Shown here: piece after piece, positions 35,150-48,268 of the stretch
Numbering within the stretch: the stretch's first letter is position 1
Layout: the number at the start of each line of letters is the position of its first letter
Assembly (NCBI GenBank): GCA_914767715.1
Contig: OU612074.1
Coordinates: 23,856,062 to 23,920,061, forward strand
Direction of reading: 5' to 3'
Source: Membranipora membranacea
Lineage: Eukaryota > Bryozoa > Gymnolaemata > Cheilostomatida > Membraniporidae
Length of the DNA stretch: 64,000 nucleotides
Program-made: the position numbers and the translations under genes
The notes under the pieces: model-generated
What the model was told of the DNA's origin: nothing
Seen by the model: the letters and a program-made list of their open reading frames with translations, nothing else
Database searches by the model: none

Positions 35150-35430
35150 GGAGCCAAACAAAGATATTAATCATGGCTCATAAAACCGTCCATCGTCCCT
35201 ATCTCATCCCTTCCTACATTTCTAATCGTTCACAACTTCTAAGCATGCCCGAACCACTCGTTTCAACTTAGTCAACACTCTTGCGAGCAATTTTTTTATT
35301 GTAGACTGAAAACAGTGGATGGGCAATCCATTAAATCCATTTTACCAGATGTGTGGAACTCCTTACCATCCTACCTTTGCAATCTCTCTTCCACCTCCTC
35401 ATTTAAATCACATTAAATGTTCCGTGAAGC
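35150..35430 (+). pseudogene. LINE C-terminal fragment
   Basis: The plus strand reads a broken version of the end of a Jockey/CR1/L2-type ORF2. The last part, VWNSLPSYLCNLSSTSSFKS, corresponds to the conserved WNSLP...F motif just before the ORF2 stop. Stops and frameshifts are present. Confidence 0.55.
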
Positions 35431-35739
35431 ATATACCGGGTATCTGTAGGTTTTAAAGTGGATTTTTAGGTGCTGGGCAGTTACAAGTTGTAGGTTTCAA
35501 TTATTTTATCCTCCATCATATTTCCTCATGTTGTTAATAATTTTATGATAACAAAATTATAATCAATTTAATTTATTTTACCAGCCACAGGCTTATTTCA
35601 TAGTATATGTTTCTATTTTAACGCTAAGAAATCATTGTGTTTAAACATCTTTATTAAACCTTTCATAAATAAACTTAATTATCGTTATTCCCTGTTGATT
35701 TCCTCAGCTCTTCAGCCAGTGATATGTTGGTATCGGGTT

Positions 35740-37326
35740 AGGACCCTTAACCTGGGACATCCTTTCTCTGTATTCTTGCCGATCCTAGTAGAGCAGAGAA
35801 CTGCACTCCGTCTACTTCCTTCTTCTCTATCTCCAGCATCGCCATTTGTTCATGTAGGTTAGCCACAGCTCCTAGTGCTCCTACAATGATTGGTATAACT
35901 GTCCCTGATGTGTTTAATATTTTTCTTATTTCTCTCGCCAGATCCTGATATTTTTCCACCTCCTCCCTCTCCTTTTCTGTGACTCATGCATCTCCTGGGA
36001 CGGCTATAACAATGATCCAAGTGTGGTTGATTTCTTTGTCTTGCACAACAATGTCTGGCCTGCGGGCTTGTATGATGTGGTCTTTTTGAATTGTTAAGTC
36101 CCACAGGGTCTTTGCTTTCTCATTTTCTGTCACTCTCTCTGACTGTTGTTCGTACCAATTTCTCCTGTGGTCTAGTTGACATCTCTTGCACAAATTCCAA
36201 TGAATCAGTTGTGCCACCTTGTCATTGCGTTTCTTATACTCTGTCTGTGCTATTTTTGAACACTCACTGAGTATATGAAACACGGTCCCTTCTCGTTCAT
36301 TACACATTCTACACAGTGCTGTACCTCCTCGTTTCTCTATATGTACTTTCTTCCATCGAGTTGGTAAAGCCTGATCCTGTGCAGCCATGAGAAGTCCTTC
36401 TTTTTCTTTCTTCATGTAGCCATTCTTTATCCACTTGTACGTTTTCTTGGTGTCTGTTCGATCTTGTGTACTGTCCATATAATGCTTTGTTCTTCCATTC
36501 CTGTTGTTTCTCTTCCATCTTGCGGTCTTTATACTCTCGTTTGGTTTCTTTCTTCTCAAAACTCTTGAGGTATCTGTTGAGTCCTTTGTCTTCATGTGTT
36601 ACGTAATCTGAAAGTCCGTGTTCCTCCGTCCTGATAGTTTCTTCCACTGCTCTCAATCATCTTCCTCTTTCATTTCTTGCCAAATAATGCCTTGCCACAC
36701 TAGCTCTCGGGTGTAGCGCTCTGTTTATAGTCATAAGTTTTTTGGTTTTTCTGTCCATAACCCCAAACTCCTCCTGTGTCCAGTCAAGTATTCCTCCAGA
36801 GTATCTGAGGACAGCAACTGCTCGTGTGTTTACTGCTTTGATGAATTTTCCTCCATTCATCTTTGATTCCAATAGTAGTCTTAATCTTCTGTAATACTCT
36901 TTCCTTACTTTCTCCTTCATCTTTTTCATTTTTATGTCGTCAGCTTCAAGCACCCCCAAGTAATTGTAGTCCTGTTCTCCTAAGTCTTTCATCAGCTCTC
37001 CATCAGGTAACAATATCCCCTCATCCTCTTCACGTTTCCCTGTCTTCATCACTACTGAAGCACACTTCTGTATTCCGAACTTCATCTTTATATCCTGGGT
37101 GAAAATTCTGACTGTTTGTACCAATGACTCCAGTTCTTTTTTTGTTTTTGCCGTATAGTTTCAGGTCATCCATGTAGAGCAAGTGGTTTATTTTACCTGA
37201 CTGAGGTTTTGAAAGTGTATACCCTTGTTTCGCTTCTCGTAGTATCACACTCAGAGGTATGAGGCCCACAATGAAAAGCAGCGGCGATAATGAGTCACCT
37301 TGGAAGATCCCCCTCTTGATGTTCAT
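35740..37326 (-). pseudogene. 5'-truncated non-LTR retrotransposon with CCHC knuckle and restriction-like endonuclease
   Basis: Minus-strand frames in sequence: reverse-transcriptase palm (RGIFQGDSLSPLLF, then LLYMDDLKLYG, about 37,326-37,030), thumb (KMKFGIQKCASVVMKTGK, YLGVLEADDIKMKKMKEKV, NTRAVAVLRYSGGI, about 37,124-36,657), basic connector, a CCHC-type finger (CRMCNEREGTVFHILSEC), and a restriction-like endonuclease (RRPDIVV...WIIVIAVPGD). The C-terminal helix includes EVEKYQDLAREIRKI. This order is that of R2/R4-group elements. It is inactive: several frameshifts, a TGA after VPGDA, loss of everything 5' of the FQGD box, and the second catalytic Asp of PD-Xn-D replaced by Val. An inverted repeat (TTGATGTTCATTATTGAACATCAA region) marks the broken 5' end. 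Confidence 0.8.
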
Positions 37327-39040
37327 TATTGAACATCAATTTTTATTGATGTTCAATTGTCAGCTTAAGGAGTGTAGTGTCGCACATTCGACCCACTTGG
37401 TGCTGAATATCCGAGCAAAACAGACACCACTATTTCATTCATTTTGCTCATGTTAATTTTGTATGGAGTTAACTTCTTCCTGTTGAGGAAGAAGACAACT
37501 CCATTGGTGGTGGTCCATTCTCTTTATCTGAAAACTCCTGAGCTGTGAGAACTTGAGATCTCACAGCTTCTGCCCTCCCTCCTGAGTCATCCGAGAAAGC
37601 TGTGAGGCCTACTATGATGGACAGCGTCAGATAAAACCGGTTTCAAAATAGTTTGGTAAAAAGTCTAGGTTGGTGAATTCATTGATTGGTGGTAATATAT
37701 GCAGTATGGCTTTTTGTGGAGAAATTACATTAGTATAGCTTTGTGTCAGTAATTGGATCTAGCTAAAATCCATTTATTGAGTTTTTATAATAATAAAATG
37801 TTATTACAGCATATTAAAGACAGAGTTTCCTGACTGCAAGAAGCTTTAAATCTTTCAAAGTAGATAGCCTTGTTTCCTATCCAGGTATGGGTGGATAAGG
37901 TTCTACAGCATCTCCACATGACCACATAGAGCACAATGCAGCACCTTTAAATGTCTCCTTCACACTCTGAGCTTCAACTGCAGGTCACTGCAGGATCAAG
38001 AACAGGGTCACCTAATTGCAACTTTTAAAAACCATTTCCTATGCAGCACCAAAGCACATGAATTGTTTGGCACAGAAGACAGCAATAAAATATCTTTTAC
38101 AGAGTTGTCCTCCTTTCTAACACGTGGGAATAGCTAAAATCTAAGGAAAATAAAACAAATAGAATTGTAACAACTTCAAATTATCACCCCAAACTCACTA
38201 TTCGACAAAGTATCAACTTCTATCAGTAGGAACCAACATTTACTCTTTTGACAAACGCAAAAACAGTTCATTCAGACAATTATTATTTTGATGTAAATAT
38301 AGAAATAATGAAAAAAATTGTGTGCTAAGCTAACAGGAAGACAGAGTGTCCTTACTGGCCTCCTGAGTATCGTGACTTATCCTCCCATTTCTATCATGAT
38401 ATGACAGCAGATATGGATATATGGTAGGAATGTCAGGTGTGCTCAGGTATGTATGTAACATGGCGTAACGATATCCGGTCTAATCCAAACAGTGAGCCTG
38501 AAACTTCTGATTTTCCCCGGCCGGGGAGGCGGGGGTGGGAAGGCATCAGACAGGGGCAGGCAAAAATCTGGGGAGCTCTGACTACTTCCTGATGCTGTTG
38601 TGTTGAATTCTTGTATTTTCTCTTGCCTTACTATTTTTGAACAACCAGTTGGTCTGTCAGAATAGTTGCGTATCCACATATCCAGGCACCTATGTATGCA
38701 TTTGATGACTTTAGTGGTGGGACGGAATGCCAGCTACAGTTTTGTAAGCCAGTATTCACAGATTTTGCAAAAAATCTATAACCAGACAAAAAAAAGTTTC
38801 CACACAATGTGTCATTTTGGTTTAACACAACATTCCAGTTAAAGTAGTAATGTTACCAGGAACAACCACACGATGAGATTAAAGCTCTAGTTCAGAACAA
38901 GCCACTAAAACCGAGTCATGCTCTGGTTTTATAGATGATTAACAGAACTTTACTGTGAAGTGTGACTATGACATCATGCAATAACAATACTTCCAGCTTA
39001 TCTCACAACATTGAATTACCAGCAACAGATAGAAAATTTG
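37327..39040. other. No gene recognised
   Basis: 37,330-37,660 has several small palindromes and may be a scrambled remnant of the adjoining retrotransposon; I cannot align it. The rest is A+T-rich with one GC-rich patch at 38,515-38,540. Confidence 0.35.
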
Positions 39041-39046
39041 AGCTCT

Positions 39047-39305
<259 letters not shown>

Positions 39306-39963
39306 ACCAGAAAATTCTGTATTGTATAATAGTATGTCTCTCAGATTTGACCCTTATTTGTTGTCCATGAAGGTTCTCTAAACCCTTAACTGAATCTATT
39401 CTCTGTGATGTATAATAAGAAATCCTATTAATTCACAATTAACCACATTCATGCTGTCAGGGCTTCATGTACTTTATTATATTGTGTTTATCTGTATTTT
39501 TTTATAACTTTTTCTGTAACTTTTATGGTTGGCTTTTTTGCAATCAACCTTTGAACTCTGTACGCTTAAATTGGGATGAAAACCAAACTAGTGACTACCA
39601 GTAACCTTACAATCAGCATATAAAACCAGCATACACTGGTGAACATGCAGATAATTCATTGCGATTCAGGAGAGGCTTATGTTATGATCTAACTGTTAAT
39701 GGACTTATCTCTTATTTTACTAGATTCTGTCAGCCTTGTATATCTCTGGAGCTTCATCAGTGGTATGTATACATAAGACTTCTAAAATTCATCTCAAACT
39801 CAGCTGGAAATGTGATGGATAGTAGACATGGTTTATATTCTCTTTTAATGTTAGTGATACTTGATTGTGGTCTTGTGTAGCCGTTATTGTATTGTGTTTT
39901 TCTCATCCCGTCGCCCACATGATAACTTTTTGGAGGCTCTAAATCGGGTGAAGTAAGAATAAC

Positions 39964-40027
39964 ATAATACATTGTCACCTATATAATACATAGTCACCTA
40001 TATAATACATAGTCACCTATATAATAG
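39964..40027. repeat. Three tandem copies of a 21-bp unit
   Basis: GTCACCTATATAATACATA is repeated three times with no other feature nearby. Confidence 0.8.
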
Positions 40028-40080
40028 TATGTGCCTATTTTAGTTTGATATTAGTAACATGTATAGTCAACCAGTTGGAG

Positions 40081-40320
40081 TCAGGAGTGGCCTGATGGTT
40101 AAGGGCGCAGACTTGTGATCTGTGAGGTCCAGGACTAAAAATACCGGAGGTCCACTGTGTGCTTCCAACCCCACATGCAGTACAAACATTTTCCTCCGCC
40201 TCTTTGATAAAAAGGGTACAGGGTATAGGACGCTGCTTGAGTAACATGGGCTCCAGTACCTGTACTTTAGGATTACAGCCCTCTCCGCAATGAAGAATTA
40301 GACTTGTTCGGGATACAGTA
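40081..40320 (+). repeat. tRNA-derived SINE, copy 2
   Basis: Shares TCAGGAGTGG, box A (GGCCTGATGGTTAAGGGCGC), CAGACTTGTGATCTGTGAGG and the 3' body with the copy at 8,451. The box B region here is interrupted (about 35 bp are missing after GGTCCAGG). Confidence 0.7.
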
Positions 40321-43300
40321 CACACCTTCACAGAAAGAACTTTTCATCCATGAAGTATTTTATATTTTTAGTGGCCGACCACCTGCGGCTAACTAGCTCT
40401 CAGATACCCAGGGGGAGAGTGGGATTGTGAGATGTACGAGAGGTTGCGCTTATTATTAACTGTCAAGCAATTGGTGCTACAGGACTTGTGGGGGAGCTTT
40501 CAAAAATGAATGATCCGCACCCCTTCCAGCACCCCGTCCAACACCCTGGGTGTATATAACTACAGCATTTCTGCATTTTGTAATCAAATTATTGTCCATA
40601 TTTATTTGCCCTAACAGGATGACAGTTAGCATCCTTAGCACCCTTAGCACCCTTAGTCATGGATTAGTTCAGCTTACCACAAAAAAATGAGGGGTAATCA
40701 CCTGCAATGGTTTCATCGCTCCTCAAGAGTTCAGAAGTTTCTAAAGATAAATTACATAGTCTGATCTAGAAAGCTTTCATTTCCATGGTTACTTACACAT
40801 AAAGCCCCAAATTGAAGTCCAGCTGATATAAGATTATGTTTTATCTTCCAAAAGAGAATTCCAGTTGATGATAAAAGTAAATGACTTTTGTGTGAACAAA
40901 TTATCAATGATACAGTCATATCATCACTAGGCGACTGCAATGAAATGATTTTGTTTGCATGCCTGCGGTGGGAGATGGCGGATAATATGATTAGGTTTTA
41001 CTATTGGTTTGTTTGCTAACCCTAACAGAATCGTATAGTATTTCTTTCAACTTGTTTTGAGCTTGAATGGGAAAAGTCAATTTGAAATTGTACCCACCGC
41101 CAAGTTTCTTTGATGGCCAAATGTCTATCACATCTGACAGTATTAAAGCCAGGGAGATCTACCACTGAATCAGGTATAGGTTTGACCAGACACTAAGAAA
41201 ATGTCAATAGCGTTTCATAAAGCTGAACTTTCCTGTAATGATATAACGTGATTATAGAGGTGAATGTTGTATTTGAGGATATTGAAGTAATTATTTTACA
41301 ATGGTTTCTTAGTTGAGTTATGCCAATGACTATGACATGACACTCCGGCTGTTCCCTGTCCACAGCAATTCAAGCGTGAAAACGAGTGTTTGTCAATTTA
41401 GGATGCTGTGCTCGCTTGCTCTGTTTATATAAGATTACAAGTAGAAATGATTTCTTTCTGCAGACATAGCCTTACTTATTTCAGATTTGCCTGAGAATGG
41501 TTCATGCAATTCTCTTGATTTTTTTTACATGTGTTACCAGAACATATGGGCCACAGTCTAGGCATTTATTCATGTAGTCAGTCAATGGATTTTGCAGATA
41601 TATTTGATTTAGTGGCTAACATTCCTTTGTGAGATGAGTAAGACAAGGTACACACAATACTAGATAGCCCTTACATCAAACACAGTTTCCTATGACCAAC
41701 AGTCATTTTAAGCTGACCAAAGGAAGGTGTCAGATTTATGAAATCTGTCATTCACAAGCTGAAAACTAGATAAAAACAGCCCAAAACAGCATTCTTTTCT
41801 CCCTCCCCCTCCCCCTCCAACATACTCTTTTTGTGAACCATGAAAATAATCATCATTACCAATCACCTCAATCAAGATATTTACTTGAGAACATTTGCTC
41901 CAATTTAAGAGGTAAATGTGGCTATAGAGACGGCCCAAAAAGTGTCCAGTTCATAGCGCCATATGGACACGTCTCTTCTATACATATGCTAAGCAAAAAT
42001 TACCCAACCATCTGCATGAATGATGGGGCCTTTATTTTAGATTGAGCTTAGCGTTATAACATGAAAACTCAGCTCCATACTCTAGTACTCAACTACATCA
42101 GTGAAACTCCACCCATAATCTCAGCTATCATATAGTTAACCTACCAGGCGTTTAGTCGCTGGCAAAATAGTAAGCGGTAAGATCACCACAGTTGCATTTA
42201 TATCACCTTCCCTTGGTAGTCAAACTATCGTTAGTCATGTTGCCCCTCAAACGCTATGATAAGGCCAATGTCACTTAGTTGATCCTACAGTGTACTTTAT
42301 AGTTTTTCACCAAATCTTGCAATAAGATCCTACAATATCCTCTCGAGTAAGATCCATACTAACTCGATACTCAAAAATTTGAATTCATTTTCAAAGAAAC
42401 TGATCTGTGCATTGACATAGACTGCACTTATTCAGTAATATTGAAAGTTCATGTTTAGATGTGCTGAGTAACTGTGGTGCACAAATGGACAAGATCTGAT
42501 GCCACAAAACAGAAAGCTTCTCCAAGTCACCCACTGCTAACACATTTCAATACTACTCTGTAGGAGGCCGTCAAATTCATTTGGATTTTTTATCACCCTG
42601 AAGACTGAAATAACTAGATGACACATTTATTTACATGGATCTACTTTAAGATATGCAAATACTAGTTTTTGATATAAAGAGAACTGTTTATCTGAGTAAG
42701 TCTTGTGTGTCAAAACATCTTAAAGTTTGTAAAGATTGCTAAAAAAAATCCTCAAAACAAAAAAATCACTTGTTAGTAATCATCACATGATTTAGATTTT
42801 TACATCATTGAGATGCCTGAAATGTCTAGGTCTAAAATATTTTTATTTGAAGTTTCAGTGAAATTTGGAAACACATAATTTTCATGAAAAACAAAGAGGC
42901 TACCAGTGTAAATCTTGAATTTCCTATTGAAATTCTATTGAAAGCCACTAATCATAAAGCTCATACTTGAAGCGTAACACTCGTTTTCATGCGGCCGCTT
43001 GCCTATTCAACTGAAGACCGCAGTTTGATAGGAGTGTCATATCTTAGTAGTTATAATCTTTGGTTATGCCGTTAGCCGTCGTTTGTTTTATTCTCTCTAC
43101 ACACAGAATGAGTCTATAGCAGATTGGATCGGGTAGTTGATCATTTTTAATTGGTAGACAAACTTTACTGCCATGTAATAGATCTGTCATCCTGAACCAG
43201 ATTATTTGCTCAATTATGTGTTGACTGCGATAATTTGACGATGAATTTTTTGTTTGGTGATTTTAGGGATTTGTCATGACTATCAGTTCAGTTTTTCGGC

Positions 43301-44041
43301 AACTCTAAGGCATCATCTTTTAATGTGGAAGAATTATGCATTTTTGAGGTTCAAAAGCAGGGTCTACATACGATTCAGGTCACGCTGCTTTCAGTGAACA
43401 ACTGTCCATGTTTTCCGCTCTAGTCATGAAGGTCAGCATAGAATGGCTGGTAGGAGGTGAAGTTATGTCGCTCTCTTGGGTTCCGGTGCTGAGTGTTAGC
43501 AGCATGGCAACTCGTTGTCAAGCTAGTACTTGTATTTGCTCTCAATGTTGATGGTTTTGAATAGTTTTTTATCCATTTATATGATTATTTAGAGCAGCTT
43601 CTTCGGTTTTAAATCATTTGTGCTTGGGTGATTTATACTCAATTTTTATCAAGTCAAACATAGTGGCCAGCCAGTACTGCAAAGAAATAAAAATTTTTTG
43701 CCGGATGGTTGAATTATAGTCTCATAATCGCAGGAATTATTATCTAGCCGTAAATAGAGATTAGTAAGAAAATGTTATAACATTATTCCGAATAAATTAT
43801 CTCATCATAAGTTCTTAATTTATTGATATCATAAGCTGTAAATTACTGATTAGCAGTCATAATCATACAATACTGTGAAACTTGGGATAAAGGGGGGGGG
43901 GGGGGTAAAATGTTGATGTCACATGACTTTATGATGAGTGTTTTAAAATCTTTTTTTTGGGCAACGCAGTTAGTGTTTTTAAGATATTCGATGTTTAATG
44001 GCAAGTAACTTATACAGATTATCTAGTGTATCATTGTATTA
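40321..44041. other. Long stretch with no gene recognised
   Basis: Only short open frames without similarity to anything I know. Small features: a triple CCTTAGCACC repeat near 40,630, a G14 run at about 43,893, and an A+T-rich composition overall. Confidence 0.5.
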
Positions 44042-44046
44042 GTATC

Positions 44047-46582
44047 CAGGGGCGGATTTTCAGAATATTCAATAGGGGTCTTGACCAGGAATTTTAGTGT
44101 TTCTCTGAGGTGCGAAGCGCCTCAGCCGAGGGCGCGTAGCGCCCGAGCCAACCCAGCTGGGGGTTTTGGGGGCGCCGGCCGGCCGCCAAGGCTTTTTAGG
44201 GTGTATTTTGGGCTCAGGAGGGGTATTTCGGACATTATCAGCTAAGCTATGCCACACTGGCAAATGGTCAACAAAACACAGACATACCTAAATCGTCAAT
44301 AAGTGTTGTGTAGTCAAATCAGCTGGGGGGTTTGGCCGCTGAAGAATTCAACAAATTTCAGAGCTCTAGATTTTAATGTAAGCTTGGTAAAGCTACATAC
44401 CTGATGATTGATATACATGAGACATATGATGAGATTGTGATACTTTTAATATAGGATAATACTTTCCATCGATCTCCAAAACAAAAGAAAACATGAATTA
44501 ATATTGATGCCAGAAATGTTGGTATGATAAGCATGACAGGTGTCACTACTCCGCTAGTGGATTAAGCAGGAGTAACCTCCTTCTCTTCATTGCTATAAAT
44601 GAATTTACAAGAGTTTTGCCATCGAGGCTCTGAAGAATGTCCCTGTGTTTATAACCTAGCACCTGCTGGTTGTGCTCAGCTGTCTCCTGTTGACCCTTCG
44701 ACAGCTTTTCCTGAATTGAATTCTTTTGACCGCTAAATACACCCTCTAACGACTCCATGCGAGTCTGAAAATATATCAGCATTGTAAGTTCCAGCAACTT
44801 ACATTAGTACTGTAAACACTATGTTACTTCCTGCTATGGGTACCAGTGCGAAATATGGTCATTGGGGCAAAATACTTGCCGTTTTGTAACTATGTCTACT
44901 CATAGAAATTGTTTTAGTAAAATTTGTAATGTGAGGACTCACCACACAATGGAAATGACTTCTGTTACTGTCCGAGGTGTGCAGCTTTATTCTATCATAG
45001 AATTTCTTCCAGTTATTAAAGGGCTTGTTTACTAACTGTTCAGGTTTACGTCCTCTGTCATCTCCTTGTGTTGGAAATAGGCGACAAGGGACACAGTATA
45101 CCCCATCATCCTTCTTACTGTAGGCTAGAAACGGATAGGTTTTAAGTTTATCCACAGAACACCTTCTCTTCGTAACCCCACGGCTGTTTCTACTCTCCGT
45201 GAATTCCCGATCTGGGAACTGATAACTGTAAAATATTAGAATATGATATAATATATGATGGTCACTATATGTGGTGTGTTACAATTTTCATGCTAAAGAC
45301 TGACTTTCACAAGTATGCTTACTCTTCCATGATCTGGGCGGTTATCAAAGTTTGGTCATAAAGGTTTGTCACTGGCAAAAAAAAAAACTAGGTCTGCAAT
45401 CATATCACGTTGACCATACCTGGCATCATAATACGGCTTGTTCTTTATGAAGCTATACTTTAGGGCAGGTTCAGATTTGGATGTGATGGATGTTATATCA
45501 TTGGTGTCAGATTCAGCGGTGTCTGCTGATGTACCCTCCAGTGGTTCCTCTACTATTTCCTCAATCTGCGGGACAGCCACATGGACACTGCCACCTTTGT
45601 CTGTTTCATCTATCATACAAAGAAAGATTAGACAGAAAGCTATAATATATTGTGAATGGTGATCGCCTCTGACTGAGAATGTCGGCCTATGTAAAGCAAA
45701 CTATTCTTTGCTTGAGCATTTCAGCTGAGCTGGCTTGGTATGATCTGTAAAAGGACTCCATCAGGCAATTTACAATCAAAGTATGTAGTGAAGTATATAG
45801 AACATGCAGGAACATGCAATCAAGCAGCAGCAAACTTTGTAACTACTTTTACCTGATCTTTCTGCTATGGTAGCTGAGCTTATATAATGGATATGATGTT
45901 ATGATCCATGTTATGAGGCATGAGACAGGTGTAAAGCAAGGATAACCAAGAATCATAGTAGAGCTCTTTCAATTATGCATTAAATCAGAGGATTGAATAG
46001 AACAGTTTACAATCTCTCTTTAGTTTTTTTAGGAAGAGGATGATAGTAGTCTTATTAACTGTAGTTTAGTAGCTTGATGATGTAGCAAATGATCTATTGC
46101 TGTGATGATGCTATGATCAGGCTTTTAGATCTATCTTATGCTAACTTTCTGTCAACCAACAATACAGATGACCTTAAACACATATTTGGTATCAGAAGAT
46201 CCCAGTAACATACCTTGTGAAGAAGTTTAATAAAGTCTTTTGCTTCTTTCTCTGTGGTTCAGACATGGCTCCCAAGTCTGGATGGCTCTAGAAGAAGTTA
46301 ACCTTGACCTGGGCTTGACCTAATAAATCTAGACAAGAGTAGCTTCAAATCTTTCAGTTTTGGTAGAGCAGTTCAAATAGAGCCCTGGATTCTTTGAGGA
46401 TTACTGGCTATAAAATTGCTTCCTGTTAGTTGCTAGGAAACATTGGAAAAACCCACACTAAATTATAAACAAATCACTCGAGCAGTTGCAAGCAATGTGA
46501 AAACATGGAAAAAAATTTTTTTTTTTTTACAAATGAACATGGGTTCGTGGGACCCATGCGACCATAGCAAAATCCGCCCCTG
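44047..46582. mobile_element. 2.5-kb hAT-like DNA transposon with TIRs
   Basis: Left end CAGGGGCGGATTTT (44,047-44,060) and right end AAAATCCGCCCCTG (46,569-46,582) are perfect 14-bp inverted repeats. CAGGGGCGGA-type ends are known from hAT elements. GTATC flanks both sides (44,042-44,046; 46,583-46,587) as a 5-bp direct repeat. GC-rich short hairpins lie just inside the left end (44,105-44,150). Inside is a small gene with a TTF-type zinc-finger exon. No DDE transposase core is visible, so it is probably a non-autonomous derivative. Confidence 0.75.
44546..45616 (-). CDS. TTF-type zinc-finger protein gene inside the hAT-like element (partial model)
   Basis: Minus-strand exons: about 45,616-45,356 (acidic; IEEIVEEPLEGTSADTAESD, ending near PYYDARYGQRDM), about 45,226-44,942, and about 44,800-44,546. 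The middle exon begins YQFPDREF and holds TYPFLAYSKKDDGVYCVPCR and NKPFNNWKKFYDRIKLHTSD. These are the WL.YS...D.vyC..CrlF and F.nWkk....H..S signatures of TTF/ZMYM-type zinc fingers found at the N-terminus of hAT transposases. The last exon is Glu/Gln-rich and helical, and ends at a TAG/TAA-type stop at 44,546. The catalytic RNase-H-like part is missing. First exon and start are uncertain. Confidence 0.5.
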
Positions 46583-46834
46583 GTATCAATTTGGTTTTTG
46601 TAGAAGATCATTTTAGTTTGACGTTTGAGCACAACACAATTGTTATAGTGTTTCGGATAATTCAATGATTGAATTAGTTTATGCATTATCCCAATAAGGG
46701 TATTAAGTACACTTTAAAGAAATCATAATAAAAATGTTAAATTAATTTCTTTATTTCCAGACAAAATCCTTTAAACAGATTATGAATCGAGCAAAGAGAA
46801 GAAAACTTGAAGGAGAAGAAAATAAAGTAGGCCA

Positions 46835-48268
46835 TGTAACACAGTCCTGCTATTGGTCAGACTATGTAACACAGTCCTGCTATTTGTCAGACTATGTAAC
46901 ACAGTGTTACTATTGGTCAGACTGTGTAACACAGTGCTACTATTGATCACTCTATGTAACACAGTCCTGCTATTTGTCAGACTATGTAACACAGTGCTAC
47001 TATTGGTCAGGCTATGTAACACAGTCCTGCTATTGGTCGGACTATGTAACACAGTCCTGCTATTGGTCAGACTATGTAACACAGTCCTATTATTGGTCAG
47101 ACTATGTAACACAGTGTTACTATTGGTCAGACTATGTAACACAGTCCTGCTATTGGTCAGACTATGTAACACAGTCCTGCTATTGGTCAGACTATGTAAC
47201 ACAGTCCTGCTTTTGGTCAGACTATGTAACACAGTCCTATTATTGCTCAGACTATGTAACACAGTGTTACTATTGGTCAGACTATGTAACACAGTCCTGC
47301 TATTGGTCAGACTATGTAACACAGTCCTGCTTTTGGTCAGACTATGTAACACAGTCCTGCCATTGGTCAGACTATGTAACACAGTCCTGCCATTTGTCGG
47401 ACTATGTAACACAGTCCCGCTATTGGTCAGACTATGTAACACAGTCCTATTATTGGTCAGACTATGTAACACAGTGTTACTATTGGTCAGACTATGTAAC
47501 ACAGTCCTGCTATTGGTCAGACTATGTAACACAGTCCTGCTATTGGTCAGACTATGTAACACAGTCCTGCTATTTGTCAGACTGTGTAACACAGTGCTAC
47601 TATTGGTCAGACTATGTAACACAGTCCTGCTATTGGTCAGACTATGTAACACAGTCCTGCTATTGGTCAGACTATGTAACACAGTCCTGCTATTTGTCAG
47701 ACTGTGTAACACAGTGCTACTATTGGGCAGACTATGTAACACGTCCTGCTATTGGTCGGACTATGTAACACAGTCCTGCTATTGGTCAGACTATGTAACA
47801 CAGTCCTACTATTGGTCACTCTATGCAACACAGTCCTGCTATTGGTCGGACTATGTAACACAGTCCTGCTATTGGTCGGACTATGTAACACAGTCCCGCT
47901 ATTGGTCAGACTATGTAATACATTCCTATTATTGGTCAGACTATGTAACACAGTGTTACTATTGGTCAGACTATGTAACACAGTCCTGCTATTGGTCAGA
48001 CTATTTTACACAGTCCTGCTTTTGGTCAGACTATGTAACACAGTCCTGCCATTGGTCAGACTATGTAACACAGTCCTGCCATTGGTCAGACTATGTAACA
48101 CAGTCCTACTATTGGTCAGACTGTGTAACACAGTCCTGCTATTTGTCAGACTATGTAAACAGTCCTATTATTGGTCAGACTATGTAACACAGTCCTACTA
48201 CTGGTCAGACTATGTAACACAGTGCTACTATTGGTCAGACTATGTAACACAGTCCTGCTATTGGTCGC
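46835..48268. repeat. 30-bp minisatellite in gene B intron 1 (about 48 copies)
   Basis: Units close to TATTGGTCAGACTATGTAAC plus ACAGTCCTGC. Two main variants (CCTGC and GTTAC endings) recur in a higher-order pattern. Because 30 is a multiple of three, long frames stay open on both strands (up to 444 codons), but these are repeat artefacts. The array starts within 10 bases of the exon 1 donor. Confidence 0.95.
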
